Below the pieces are notes generated by a model that did no database searches, was not told where the DNA came from, and saw only the letters and a program-made list of their open reading frames with translations. Position numbers and translations under genes: made by a program. A DNA stretch of 64,000 nucleotides from Gaetbulibacter sp. 4G1 (lineage in GTDB: Bacteria; Bacteroidota; Bacteroidia; Flavobacteriales; Flavobacteriaceae): NCBI RefSeq assembly GCF_002741945.1, contig NZ_MDVN01000022.1:558001-622000 (forward strand). The letters run 5' to 3'. Shown here piece after piece: positions 8,215 through 17,161 of this stretch (the stretch's first letter is position 1; each line of letters starts with the position of its first letter).

Positions 8215-10566
8215 GTGACAAGGCTCATAAACCACATAAAGCGACATAAAATTAAAACGGTAATTGTTACTGTGCTTTTACTTGCCTACTATTTTTGTTT
8301 ACCAAATCAACTTTTTAAAGACCCTACTTCAACTGTTATTACAAGCTCAAATAATGAATTAATGGGTGCTCAAATAGCTAAAGACGGTCAATGGCGATTT
8401 CCTGAGAATGATTCAATTCCAAAAAAATTTAAAACGTGTATTATTCAGTTTGAAGACGAATATTTTTATAAACACCCTGGATTTAACCCAATTTCAATTT
8501 ATAAAGCTTTACGAGATAATATAAAATCTGGCAAAGTAAAACGAGGGGGAAGTACCATAACACAACAAGTTATCCGTCTTTCAAGAAAAGGCACGCAAAG
8601 AACTTATTTTGAAAAATTTAAAGAAATTATTCTAGCTACTCGGTTAGAGTTTCGAGCTTCTAAAAATAAAATTCTATCATATTATAGTAGTCATGCTCCT
8701 TTTGGCGGAAATGTAGTTGGTTTAGATGCCGCATCATGGCGTTATTTTAACAGGCATGCTAACGATTTATCGTGGGCAGAAAGTGCAACTCTTGCCGTTT
8801 TACCTAATGCGCCAAGTTTAATTTATCCAGGAAAAAACCAGAAGCGATTACTTGAAAAACGCAATAGGCTACTCAAAAAACTATTAGAAAAAGAAATTAT
8901 AGATTCCCTTACTTATAAGCTATCAATTATTGAAAGATTACCTCAAAAACCATATCCATTACCACAAATAGCACCACACTTATTACAAAAAACAACAAAG
9001 TTTCATTACGGAAAATATATCAAAACTACTATAAATTCTGAGCTTCAAAAACAAATTAATAGTATTGTAAAAAATCATTATAATCAATTAAGTCAAAATG
9101 AAATTTATAATGCTGCCGTTTTAGTTTTAGATGTAAAAACCAGACAAGTTTTAGCCTATGTGGGTAATACACCAACCGATAAAACGCATCAAAAAGATGT
9201 AGATATTATTGATAAGCCCAGAAGTACAGGTAGTATTTTAAAGCCTTTTTTATATACAGCCATGTTGGATGCTGGTGATATTTTACCCAATACTTTGATT
9301 GCAGATGTACCCACACAATTTGGAAACTATAGCCCAGAAAACTATAATAAAACATACGATGGTATAGTACCGGCAAGCCGTGCTTTATCTCGTTCTTTAA
9401 ATGTACCTTCGGTAAGGATGTTGCAAGAGTTTGGCCTAGATAGATTTCACCATTATTTGAAAGCTTTAAACCTAAAAGACTTAAAATATAACGCCAACCA
9501 TTATGGTTTGTCTTTAATTTTAGGTGGCGCAGAAAGTAACTTGTGGGACTTGTGTAAAAGTTATGCTGCTTTATCGTCTACTTTAAATCATTTTTCTGAA
9601 ACTTCAAGCGAATATTTTTCAAATGAGTTTTGCGAACCTGTTTTTATAGCCTCGGACACTATTGATTTTGGTAAAAAAACCAGCGATAAAACCTTATTTG
9701 ATGCTGCTTCTATTTATTTAACTTATAATAGCCTAAAGGAAGTAAATAGGCCGCAAAGCGATGAAAGCTGGGAATTTTTTGATAACTCGAAACAAGTAGC
9801 TTGGAAAACGGGAACTAGTTTTGGGTTTCGTGATGCATGGGCAATAGGCTCCACTAAAGATTATGTTGTTGGTATTTGGGTTGGAAATGCAGATGGAGAA
9901 GGGCGACCAGGTTTGGTTGGTGTAGAAACTGCTGCCCCAATTTTATTTGATGTGTTTGATGTGTTACCAAACAGTGATTGGTTTGCAAAACCCTTTGATG
10001 AAATGCAAGCTGTTGATATTTGTAATGAGAGTGGGCATAGAGCATCTCAAAATTGTAAAAATATAGAAACTCAATTTGTTCAAGTAAGTGGTTTAAAAAC
10101 GAAACCTTGTCCGTATCATATTTTAATTCATTTGAATAAAAACGAAGCTTTTCAAGTAAACTCTTCATGTGAAACTATTGATAATATTACCCATAAGTCA
10201 TGGTTTGTATTACCGCCTTTAATGGCTTATTACTATAAAGCCAAAAACCCATTTTATAAGCCATTACCAAAATTTAGAAGCGACTGTTTAGGTGGAAATA
10301 CCATTTCTATGGAATTTATTTACCCTAAAGAAAATAATAGCATTTTTTTACCGAAAGATTTTGATGGTAATATAAACGACCTTATTTTAAAAATTGCACA
10401 CTCAAAACATGATTCTACATTATTTTGGTATTTGGATGATACTTTTTTGGGAAGCACAAAAGATATTCATGAGCTTGCTATTAAACCAAAACAAGGCGTT
10501 CATGTAATCACCGTGGTGGATGAGTTTGGGAATGAGGCGAAACGCCAATTTAAGGTCTCAAATTAA
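8215..10566 (+). CDS. pbpC: Penicillin-binding protein 1C, bifunctional peptidoglycan synthase
   Basis: A 783-residue class A PBP of the PBP1C type, polymerising glycan and cross-linking peptides at the inner membrane. A short cytoplasmic tail and one membrane anchor (residues about 14-31) precede the GT51 glycosyltransferase, with EDEYFYKHPG at 80-89 and GGSTITQQ at 111-118. The transpeptidase has Ser340 in SILK (340-343), SLN at 394-396 and KTG at 531-533, so both activities look intact. The C-terminal 100 or so residues match the PBP1C-specific beta domain. The only reasonable start is the GTG at 8215. Its stop overlaps the stop of the convergent T9SS gene by three bases. PBP1C genes usually pair with alpha-2-macroglobulin genes; here that gene is 4.6 kb upstream. 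Confidence 0.95.
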   Translation: MTRLINHIKRHKIKTVIVTVLLLAYYFCLPNQLFKDPTSTVITSSNNELMGAQIAKDGQWRFPENDSIPKKFKTCIIQFEDEYFYKHPGFNPISIYKALRDNIKSGKVKRGGSTITQQVIRLSRKGTQRTYFEKFKEIILATRLEFRASKNKILSYYSSHAPFGGNVVGLDAASWRYFNRHANDLSWAESATLAVLPNAPSLIYPGKNQKRLLEKRNRLLKKLLEKEIIDSLTYKLSIIERLPQKPYPLPQIAPHLLQKTTKFHYGKYIKTTINSELQKQINSIVKNHYNQLSQNEIYNAAVLVLDVKTRQVLAYVGNTPTDKTHQKDVDIIDKPRSTGSILKPFLYTAMLDAGDILPNTLIADVPTQFGNYSPENYNKTYDGIVPASRALSRSLNVPSVRMLQEFGLDRFHHYLKALNLKDLKYNANHYGLSLILGGAESNLWDLCKSYAALSSTLNHFSETSSEYFSNEFCEPVFIASDTIDFGKKTSDKTLFDAASIYLTYNSLKEVNRPQSDESWEFFDNSKQVAWKTGTSFGFRDAWAIGSTKDYVVGIWVGNADGEGRPGLVGVETAAPILFDVFDVLPNSDWFAKPFDEMQAVDICNESGHRASQNCKNIETQFVQVSGLKTKPCPYHILIHLNKNEAFQVNSSCETIDNITHKSWFVLPPLMAYYYKAKNPFYKPLPKFRSDCLGGNTISMEFIYPKENNSIFLPKDFDGNINDLILKIAHSKHDSTLFWYLDDTFLGSTKDIHELAIKPKQGVHVITVVDEFGNEAKRQFKVSN

Positions 10567-12854
10567 CGCTTTAAGGTAAAATGTCCTGTAAACTTTTGAC
10601 CTTCAATAATAATTACATACCAATAGTCATCAGAAGGTAAACCTCTCCCGCTAAGGGTTCCGTCCCAACTAAAAGTTCCATTTTTAGAAAACTTCATCAG
10701 TTTTCCATACCTATTAAAAATTGAAACTTCAGATGAACTATAAAATTGTATCCCCTTTAAATTAAACGTGTCATTTACACCATCATTATTTGGTGTGAAA
10801 AACTTAGGAATGAAAAAATGCAAATACTCTGCTTCAGCTATTTCAGGGCAATCTCTCTGTTTAACAAAAACAGAATACAATCCTCCATCAATATTAAAAA
10901 ACGTATTATTTGTTTGAAATATATTACCGTTTAAAGAGTATAGAAAATCTCCAATATTTACGGTATTTATAGTAATATTTTTTCCATCTGAAATAATACT
11001 ATCAATAATTGGAGTTTCTAAAAAAGTAACATTAAACACTCTAGTTTCAAAAGAACAAACGCTTCCTATTATTTCAACGGTATAATTTCCTGCTGAATTT
11101 AAATCAATACTTTGAGATGTTTCCCCTGTATTCCATAGATAAGTTGGATTTGTAATATTCGATTGAGCTGTTAATAGTTTGTCCTCTGTAGCGCAAAACA
11201 CTATATCTTCTTCTATTATAGTGCCTGGTTGTGTTCCAGAAATCTCCCAAACACAAGTGTTAGTATTGAATAAAGCAGTTTCCCAGCATTCTAAAGTAGG
11301 TTGCATGGGTTGTGTCCCCGATACTTCCCACATACAAGACGTATCATTAAAGCTTGCGGTTTCCCAACAGTCAGTATTTGGCTGCGCAGGTTGCGTTCCT
11401 AACACTTCCCACAGACAACTGGTATTATTAAAAACAGTGGTTTCCCAACAGTTTAATGTAGGCTGTACAGGTTGGTTTCCAGAGACATCCCAAGAACAGG
11501 TTATGTTATTAAACGTGGCGGTTTCCCAACACTCTAAAGTAGGCTGCAATGGCTGAGTTCCTGTTACTTCCCACATACAAGACGTATTGTTAAAACTTGC
11601 AGTTTCCCAACACTCAATATTTGGCTGTGCAGGTTGCGTCCCTGATACATCCCAAGAGCAAGTTATATTATTAAACGTAGTGGTTTCCCAACACTCTAAA
11701 GTAGGTTGCAATGGCTGAGTTCCTGTTACTTCCCAGATACAAGACGTATTATTAAATGTGGCGGTTTCCCAACACTCAATGTTTGGCTGTATGGGTTGCG
11801 TCCCTGATACATCCCAAGAGCAAGTTGTGTTATTTATTACTGCAGCTTCCCAACACTCCAAAGTAGGCATTGTAGGTAGTATACTTATTTCGACTTGATA
11901 TTCATTTGAAAATGAAACGCACTGCGCATTTGTTAAGTTTATAGCTACTTCTGCAATTTTAGATCGAAAATAAGTGGTATTAGTGACTGAGATATTTAAG
12001 GTTTGATTGTTCTCTCCCGCTAAATCGTTCCAATTAACTCCTCCATCAGTGCTAGATTGCCATTGATAAAAATGTGAATTATATACGCTAAAATCTGGTG
12101 TTGCGGTTAATGTCGTATTAAAAGGAGCTTGAGAGCTACATAGACTCTCTGTATCATTATTAGCTAAATCTGATACTATAACTGTATCTCCACATGATTT
12201 AAATTCAATATCATCAATAGCCAAATCATTACCACAACCCCCTAATCCGTTGTTAATCATTTTAAGAATTACTGTATTTTGACCCATTAATGTTTGAAAA
12301 ACAAGACCATATTCCTGCCAATTCGGAGATGATAACTCAACAATATTTCCTGTATCGCCACTAGCTAGTAAATTAGTATCTGTACTATCCCAAATTTCAA
12401 AACTAACATTTATAGGGATTGTGCCTCCAGGTACTGTTGAACAAAAACTATTGGCAATAACAAGGTTTAAAACCCATGCTGAAAATTCATAAGTGGTTGT
12501 TTCACATAAACCCGTTACTGTTGTTCTGTAAAACTCCCCAGGAGAGGCTGCAGCGTTAACAATAAGGCATTTCCCATCAACATCTCCAAGTGTATGATCT
12601 TGAGTTTGATGCCAATCAAAGGCGTTTCCAAAAGTACCATTAGACACGGTATAAAAACTGTCACCCGGATAACCTGTTGAGTAAAAATATGTTGTAGTGC
12701 CAGTAGGGAGTGAATTATTTGCTATTCCTGTACCAAAATCTTCGGTAAAAATAGGATCTCCAGAGTTTCCTGAACAAAACCCTAATTGTCCTGATGATTT
12801 CTGCGAATAAAACAGAAACATAACAAACCACAAACAAACTAATATTCTTTTAAT
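10563..12854 (-). CDS. T9SS type B sorting domain protein, paralogue B, with 27-residue tandem repeats
   Basis: A secreted protein of about 763 residues, paralogous to the gene at 5129-7012. It shares the N-terminal module starting LGFCSGNSGDPIFTE, the GCGNDLAIDDIEF strand, and the C-terminal sorting domain (FFTPNNDGVNDTF to TGHFTLKR). Between them sit eight exact-length 27-residue repeats of the type CWETATFNNTSCxWEVxGTQP, each with two Cys and two Trp. No ATG precedes the signal peptide: a good one (IKRILVCLWFVMFLFYSQ) begins with ATT at 12854-12852, an arrangement identical in kind to paralogue A. Alternatives are TTG at 12833 and ATG at 12821, both of which cut away the basic n-region. 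The protein is probably exported through T9SS and attached at the surface. Confidence 0.85.
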   Translation of the reverse strand: MKRILVCLWFVMFLFYSQKSSGQLGFCSGNSGDPIFTEDFGTGIANNSLPTGTTTYFYSTGYPGDSFYTVSNGTFGNAFDWHQTQDHTLGDVDGKCLIVNAAASPGEFYRTTVTGLCETTTYEFSAWVLNLVIANSFCSTVPGGTIPINVSFEIWDSTDTNLLASGDTGNIVELSSPNWQEYGLVFQTLMGQNTVILKMINNGLGGCGNDLAIDDIEFKSCGDTVIVSDLANNDTESLCSSQAPFNTTLTATPDFSVYNSHFYQWQSSTDGGVNWNDLAGENNQTLNISVTNTTYFRSKIAEVAINLTNAQCVSFSNEYQVEISILPTMPTLECWEAAVINNTTCSWDVSGTQPIQPNIECWETATFNNTSCIWEVTGTQPLQPTLECWETTTFNNITCSWDVSGTQPAQPNIECWETASFNNTSCMWEVTGTQPLQPTLECWETATFNNITCSWDVSGNQPVQPTLNCWETTVFNNTSCLWEVLGTQPAQPNTDCWETASFNDTSCMWEVSGTQPMQPTLECWETALFNTNTCVWEISGTQPGTIIEEDIVFCATEDKLLTAQSNITNPTYLWNTGETSQSIDLNSAGNYTVEIIGSVCSFETRVFNVTFLETPIIDSIISDGKNITINTVNIGDFLYSLNGNIFQTNNTFFNIDGGLYSVFVKQRDCPEIAEAEYLHFFIPKFFTPNNDGVNDTFNLKGIQFYSSSEVSIFNRYGKLMKFSKNGTFSWDGTLSGRGLPSDDYWYVIIIEGQKFTGHFTLKR
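11222..11869 (-). repeat. Eight 81-bp in-frame tandem repeats in T9SS paralogue B
   Basis: The antisense image of CWE (tttccca or cttccca) recurs at 11279, 11360, 11441, 11522, 11603, 11684, 11765 and 11846, exactly every 81 bases. Units alternate between a CSWDVSGTQP form and a CxWEVTGTQP form, so the stretch looks like a 162-base A-B unit amplified. Each unit encodes 27 residues with conserved CWE and C-W positions. Confidence 0.95.
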
Positions 12855-13039
12855 TTTGTAACCTTTTTCAATATGATTTTTATATCACATTTTGTTTATA
12901 GGCTATATTAAATTAATTTAAATATCTAAAAAAATAATAAACCTATACAAAAACCATACACATAGATTAAAATAATATTAATACCGTTGTAATGAGCTAA
13001 TGTTTGAGGCAATGTGTATGTTAAAACAATGACAACTAT

Positions 13040-13915
13040 TTAATTTGTTATAAACACCTTAACCATACTATGATCAGATTTCCATGTATTGACTTTCTCT
13101 GCTTTAAGAATTTTTAAATCTTTTGAGATCCAAATATGATCGAGAGAAAGCAAGGGAATATTCCAAAACCAAGTTTCTCTAAACCCGTTACCTTTTTTAT
13201 TAAATGCGTGGTTAAAATTAGCCTTAATGTTTGTTAGAAATTTAGATTCAAAAGGAACGTTAAAGTCCCCGAGTAAAACTGTTTTTTCTTTTATTTTAAT
13301 ATACTCATTTACAAAACCTAATTCCCAAGACCGGGGCACATCTATACTTGCTGAAACATCAACCGCATAAAAAGAAATACCTTCAACTTCAAAATTAATA
13401 ATGTTTGTTTTATATTTAGAAGTGATTTCGTCTATAATCTTTAGAGGTGTTTTAGAAAAAATACTGATTCCTCTAATAGATTCGTAAAAATAATATTTAG
13501 GGTACTTTAATTTATAGTTTTCTATATTATATGCCCCATCTTCAACTAAAACTAAAACATCTGGAATACTATTGTTAATATTAAAAGCGTCATCAAAGTC
13601 TCTGTTATGTGAGGCGTTCCAAAACACAACTTCTAAATCTGTTTCTTTAATATCTTCAGAAAAATGAATTTTAAAACTTCTTCCTAACCAAATTACTAAC
13701 AATATAAAAGCGATTAGTAGATTATACTTTTTGAGCTTTTTATTTAAAAAAATAGCCAAAAATAAAACTATAAGAATAATAATTGGTAGTGGAAATGTGT
13801 AATAGAGTAATGAGTTTTGATAACTATTCTCTTTATAAAAAAAATGAATAGTCAACAATGCTATAATAATTGCAATGTTTAAAAATAGATATAGGGCTCG
13901 AAATATTTTTAGCAT
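13040..13915 (-). CDS. Endonuclease/exonuclease/phosphatase (EEP) family membrane protein
   Basis: A 291-residue protein with three N-terminal membrane segments (residues about 5-25, 38-58, 63-82) and then a C-terminal EEP fold facing outward. Catalytic landmarks are VVFWNASH (in place of the usual N of strand 1), VLVEDG, LLGDFNVP and SLDHIWIS with SDHSMVKV at the end. The D-N pair and the terminal SDH are the canonical metal and catalytic residues. The ATG at 13915 shares a base with the stop of the lipoprotein gene (TAATG), so translation is probably coupled; the frame extends further upstream only inside that gene. The substrate could be nucleic acid, a sugar phosphate or a lipid headgroup. 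Confidence 0.86.
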   Translation of the reverse strand: MLKIFRALYLFLNIAIIIALLTIHFFYKENSYQNSLLYYTFPLPIIILIVLFLAIFLNKKLKKYNLLIAFILLVIWLGRSFKIHFSEDIKETDLEVVFWNASHNRDFDDAFNINNSIPDVLVLVEDGAYNIENYKLKYPKYYFYESIRGISIFSKTPLKIIDEITSKYKTNIINFEVEGISFYAVDVSASIDVPRSWELGFVNEYIKIKEKTVLLGDFNVPFESKFLTNIKANFNHAFNKKGNGFRETWFWNIPLLSLDHIWISKDLKILKAEKVNTWKSDHSMVKVFITN

Positions 13916-14463
13916 TATCGTAACGGAAACCCTTTTGCTGCCCACCACGGGTGTATTTCTATTTCTAATCGCCCAGCTTTAACCATAGGGTCAGCATTGG
14001 CTAAACTATCTGCCATTTTTTGTGTAGGCACATTATAAATAGTTATACCACGAATGTCGCCATCGTCTCCAAAAGGGCCAGAAATATCGGCATATCCTAG
14101 CTCGTACATTTTACCTAAATGAGCCAAGTGTTCTTTCTGCAGGTCTGCAGTTTCTTCCTCATTTTGTCCTCGTATTGGTCCTCGTTTTAAAAAAGCAATG
14201 AAATACTGTTGCATTAAAAAAGTGTCTTTTGTTTTCTCATCAACATAATCAAATGTTTTATAGCCTTTAGCATTTAATTCTTCCTTTAATTGTTTTATAG
14301 TTTTTTTTATAGGCTTTTCTACAGCAACCTCAACTATTGTATCTTCTACTATTTTTTTGGTTTCTGGTAGGTTTTCTTTTATTTCTAAAACAGATGTTTT
14401 TGCCTCTTCTTTACAAGCGATAAAAATTAGTAAAGCGGCACATACTAAAAATATTTTTTTCAT
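13915..14463 (-). CDS. Lipoprotein with YCII-like domain
   Basis: A 182-residue lipoprotein: MKKIFLVCAALLIFIACKEE gives a lipobox cysteine at residue 17. A charged linker (residues 20-75) follows, and the C-terminal 100 residues have the YCII-related ferredoxin-like fold. Landmarks are QQYFIAFLKRGP, EHLAHLGKMYELG, GPFGDDGDIRGITIY and ADPMVKAGRLEIEIHPWW; the H-x-x-H and the D-P-x-x-K-A-G elements are family hallmarks. YCII proteins are usually small cytoplasmic proteins, so the exported lipid-anchored form is notable. It overlaps the CYTH gene upstream by four bases (ATGA) and the EEP gene downstream by one base, giving a tight three-gene operon. The function is unknown. Confidence 0.8.
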   Translation of the reverse strand: MKKIFLVCAALLIFIACKEEAKTSVLEIKENLPETKKIVEDTIVEVAVEKPIKKTIKQLKEELNAKGYKTFDYVDEKTKDTFLMQQYFIAFLKRGPIRGQNEEETADLQKEHLAHLGKMYELGYADISGPFGDDGDIRGITIYNVPTQKMADSLANADPMVKAGRLEIEIHPWWAAKGFPLR

Positions 14464-14933
14464 GATTTCCAGGTATTATATGGTTGTTTACTTAATTGCG
14501 AATTATAGTATTTTATGTTTCCTGTTACTTCTTCACCTAACCAATCTGGCTTTTCAAAGGTTTCGTTTTCGTGCTTTAACTCTATTTCAACTATAATTAG
14601 TCCTTTATTATCTCCAAAAAACTCATCTGCCTCAAAAACATGATTTCCCACTTTTATTTCATAACGTATTTTATCAATAATTGTTGGTTCACAGAGTTTT
14701 AAAAGTGATTCTGCTTCATGCTTTTCTATTTCTCTTTCCCATTCAAAACGCGATAATCCATTGTTTGAAGATTTCCCTTTAACCGTTAAAACGCCTTTAT
14801 CACCTTTTATTCGAACTCTAACAGAACGTTCTGGATCTCGATTTAAAAACCCCTGAACAATTCGTGTACTTTTAAAAGCTTGAGCTTTAAAAGCATCTGA
14901 TTTAACTAAAAACTTACGCTCTATTTCTATCAT
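14460..14933 (-). CDS. CYTH domain protein (triphosphate tunnel metalloenzyme family)
   Basis: A 157-residue CYTH protein. The diagnostic EIERKF motif is at residues 3-8 (MIEIERKFLVKSD), followed by the basic strand RSVRVRIKGDKGVLTVKGKS and the acidic strands FEWEREIEKHEA, FEADEFFGDNKGLIIVEIEL. These line the tunnel that binds triphosphate and divalent metal. Small bacterial members of this length hydrolyse inorganic triphosphate or related compounds; adenylate cyclase activity is less likely. It is the first gene of the minus-strand operon with the YCII lipoprotein and the EEP protein, divergent from dinB with 75 bases between. Confidence 0.9.
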   Translation of the reverse strand: MIEIERKFLVKSDAFKAQAFKSTRIVQGFLNRDPERSVRVRIKGDKGVLTVKGKSSNNGLSRFEWEREIEKHEAESLLKLCEPTIIDKIRYEIKVGNHVFEADEFFGDNKGLIIVEIELKHENETFEKPDWLGEEVTGNIKYYNSQLSKQPYNTWKS

Positions 14934-15008
14934 TAATTTTATAAATCAAAGTTTAATAACCATTAGAGTATATATAATTTAAAAGCATTTAATGCCTAAA
15001 TTTACATC

Positions 15009-16109
15009 ATGTCTAACGATTTACCAATTCGAAAAATTATTCATGTAGATATGGATGCATTTTATGCTTCTGTAGAGCAAATGGATAATCCAGATTTAAA
15101 AGGGAAACCTCTTGCTGTTGGTGGTGGAGGTAAACGTGGCGTAGTTAGCGCAGCTAGCTATGAAGCAAGAAAATTTGGTGTTAAAAGCGCCATGGCTGGA
15201 AATTTAGCTGCTAAATTGTGTCCCGATTTAATTTTTGTGAGGCCACGTTTTGAAAGGTATTCTGAAATTTCTAAAAAAATTAGAGCCATTTTTTACGATT
15301 ATACCGATTTGGTTGAACCTCTTTCTTTAGACGAGGCCTATTTGGATGTTACTGAAAACAAAAAAGGTAACCCAAGCGCATCATTAATAGCTAAAAATAT
15401 ACGTGAGCGCATTTTTAAAGAGGTTGGTTTAACCGCATCAGCTGGTATTTCTATTAACAAATTTATTGCTAAAGTTGCGAGTGATTATAATAAACCTAAC
15501 GGGCAAAAAACTGTAAACCCAGAAGAAGTTTTAGATTTTTTAGAGCAATTAGATATTCGAAAATTTTATGGTGTTGGAAAAGTAACTGCCGAAAAAATGT
15601 ATCAGAAAGGTATTTTTACGGGCTTAGATTTAAAACAAAAATCTTTGGAGTATTTAGATGCAAACTTTGGTAAATCTGGACGCTATTATTATTACATAGT
15701 TCGAGGGGTTCAAAATAGTGAAGTAAAACCAAATAGAACAAGAAAAAGTTTAGCAGCCGAACGTACATTTAGCGAAAACCTATCTTCTGAAATTTTTATG
15801 CTTGAAAAATTAAAGCATATTGCTGAAGAGGTTTCTAAGCGTTTAACTAAAAGTAAAGTAGCTGGAAAAACGGTAACTTTAAAAATAAAATACAGCGACT
15901 TTACTTTACAAACCCGAAGTAAAACCTTGCCTTATTTTGTAAGTGATATTAGCATTATTATGGAAACTGCCAAAGATTTGTTGTTTCAAGAGAAATTAAG
16001 TAACTCTGTTAGGTTATTAGGTATTTCTTTATCTAACCTAAATACAGAAACTAAGAAAAAACCAGAAGCAAAAAAAAGTGTTAGTGTACAGTTGAAATTT
16101 GAGTTTTAA
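15009..16109 (+). CDS. dinB: DNA polymerase IV (Y-family translesion polymerase)
   Basis: A 366-residue Y-family polymerase. The palm begins with IIHVDMDAFYASVEQ (first catalytic Asp), has the steric-gate region FYASVE, and carries SLDEAYLDVT with the second metal-binding Asp-Glu pair. The thumb helix-hairpin-helix reads RKFYGVGKVTAEKMYQKG, and the little-finger domain follows. The C-terminus ends VQLKFEF, which may act as a short sliding-clamp binding tail (QLKFEF fits the QLxLF type). Length and architecture are normal. It copies past damaged bases with low fidelity. It borders the cassette array, whose first palindrome starts about 110 bases after its stop. Confidence 0.96.
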   Translation: MSNDLPIRKIIHVDMDAFYASVEQMDNPDLKGKPLAVGGGGKRGVVSAASYEARKFGVKSAMAGNLAAKLCPDLIFVRPRFERYSEISKKIRAIFYDYTDLVEPLSLDEAYLDVTENKKGNPSASLIAKNIRERIFKEVGLTASAGISINKFIAKVASDYNKPNGQKTVNPEEVLDFLEQLDIRKFYGVGKVTAEKMYQKGIFTGLDLKQKSLEYLDANFGKSGRYYYYIVRGVQNSEVKPNRTRKSLAAERTFSENLSSEIFMLEKLKHIAEEVSKRLTKSKVAGKTVTLKIKYSDFTLQTRSKTLPYFVSDISIIMETAKDLLFQEKLSNSVRLLGISLSNLNTETKKKPEAKKSVSVQLKFEF

Positions 16110-16220
16110 AAGGAGCGATATAACTTCTATTTAAACAGTTATAAAGTAAGTGTGCAAAAAGTAATCAATAACCTACTGTTTTGGTTGGTTATGAAGCCTT
16201 TTTTCTATAAGTTTGGTTAT

Positions 16221-16299
16221 ACTAACGTTCGGCGGCATTTAGCCCTATCGGGCACATACCGCCGAATGTCCTGCGCAGCTGCGCGAGACATTGTAAAAC
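16221..16299 (+). repeat. attC-like site 0: GC-rich double hairpin at the left edge of the array
   Basis: It begins ACTAAC and contains TTCGGCGG / CCGCCGAA arms around an inner GCCC / GGGC stem, then a second hairpin with outer arms AATGTC / GACATT around the perfect palindrome GCGCAGCTGCGC. It ends ATTGTAAAAC (16290-16299), which matches the reverse complement of the end of cassette 1. It is clearly richer in GC than its surroundings. The final core reads ATT rather than GTT. Confidence 0.65.
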
Positions 16300-16334
16300 A
16301 TTACTAGAAAATTCTAAAAAACTTCAAATATTTT

Positions 16335-17150
16335 ATGAGAAAGAAAATTAATTGTTTCATGTTTTTTCTACTTTCTTCGTTTTTATTACAAGCACAATAC
16401 CATATTGTTAAGAATGATTCAATTTACTCTGAACATCTTGAAGAACTTAGACAAATTAGAATAAATGTTCCAAAAGAATATGATGTTAATTCTAATGAAA
16501 AACTTGATGTTTTGTATGTTTTAGACGGAGAATGGTCAACTTCGCTAACAAAGACTGTTTATGAATTCTTAGAATACGCAAAATTTATTCCTAAAAATAT
16601 ACTTATTGTAAGTATTCCCAATAGCTATAAAGACGGAGTTAACATGAGAAGAAGAGATTTTACTCCAGTAAGAACTAAAAACCAACATATTTCCAAAGGA
16701 GTAATTAATTTTCATAATTTCCTAAAGGATGAACTAATACCTCTAATAAATAAAAAATACTCAACTAATCCGCAAAATAATATTTTGTACGGAAGCTCAT
16801 TAGGAGGTCTGTTTTCAATATATTCATATTTGAGAAACCCTTCCCTATTTAAATCTTATATCTCAATTGAGCCCGTTTTAAGATTGGGTGATGATTATAT
16901 TAACAATATTGCTATCGCAAAACTTAAGCAGAATACAGATTCGAAAAATAGGCTTTGGATTTGTTCACGTGATGGAAAGGATTTTAACGAAATGGGAATA
17001 TCTAAGTTTAAATCTACTCTAGATTCTAATGCACCTAAAAATTTAGCTTGGAAAATAAATACATATCAGAATGAAACACACTTCTCAGTTATTTGGAAAG
17101 GAATTTATGATGGTTTGAAATTTATTTATGACGATGATAAAAAGCCGTAA
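16335..17150 (+). CDS. Secreted alpha/beta-hydrolase esterase (COG2819-like), cassette 1
   Basis: A 271-residue esterase with a signal peptide (residues 1-21, ending SFLLQAQ). The fold is that of the IroE/Fes/esterase-D group. LDVLYVLDGEW is the early strand and oxyanion-hole region, ILYGSSLGGLFSIY holds the nucleophile elbow G-S-S-L-G, and NETHFSVIW carries the likely catalytic His. An acidic residue in the SRDGKDFNE segment could complete the triad. Such enzymes act on siderophore esters, carboxyl esters or acyl-glycans; nothing here decides which. It is the only gene in the first cassette, 35 bases after the opening palindrome, and no terminator is seen before the next site. Confidence 0.85.
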   Translation: MRKKINCFMFFLLSSFLLQAQYHIVKNDSIYSEHLEELRQIRINVPKEYDVNSNEKLDVLYVLDGEWSTSLTKTVYEFLEYAKFIPKNILIVSIPNSYKDGVNMRRRDFTPVRTKNQHISKGVINFHNFLKDELIPLINKKYSTNPQNNILYGSSLGGLFSIYSYLRNPSLFKSYISIEPVLRLGDDYINNIAIAKLKQNTDSKNRLWICSRDGKDFNEMGISKFKSTLDSNAPKNLAWKINTYQNETHFSVIWKGIYDGLKFIYDDDKKP

Positions 17151-17161
17151 GCATTTATGGT

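Noticed and set aside
9854-10168. A 104-codon antisense frame inside pbpC
   Set aside because: Fully inside a conserved domain, low complexity in Gln, His and Leu, with no homologue character.
11222-11869. Regularly spaced repeats that could suggest a CRISPR array
   Set aside because: The repeats are 81 bases with no spacers between them, in frame, and encode a regular peptide; there are no Cas genes nearby.
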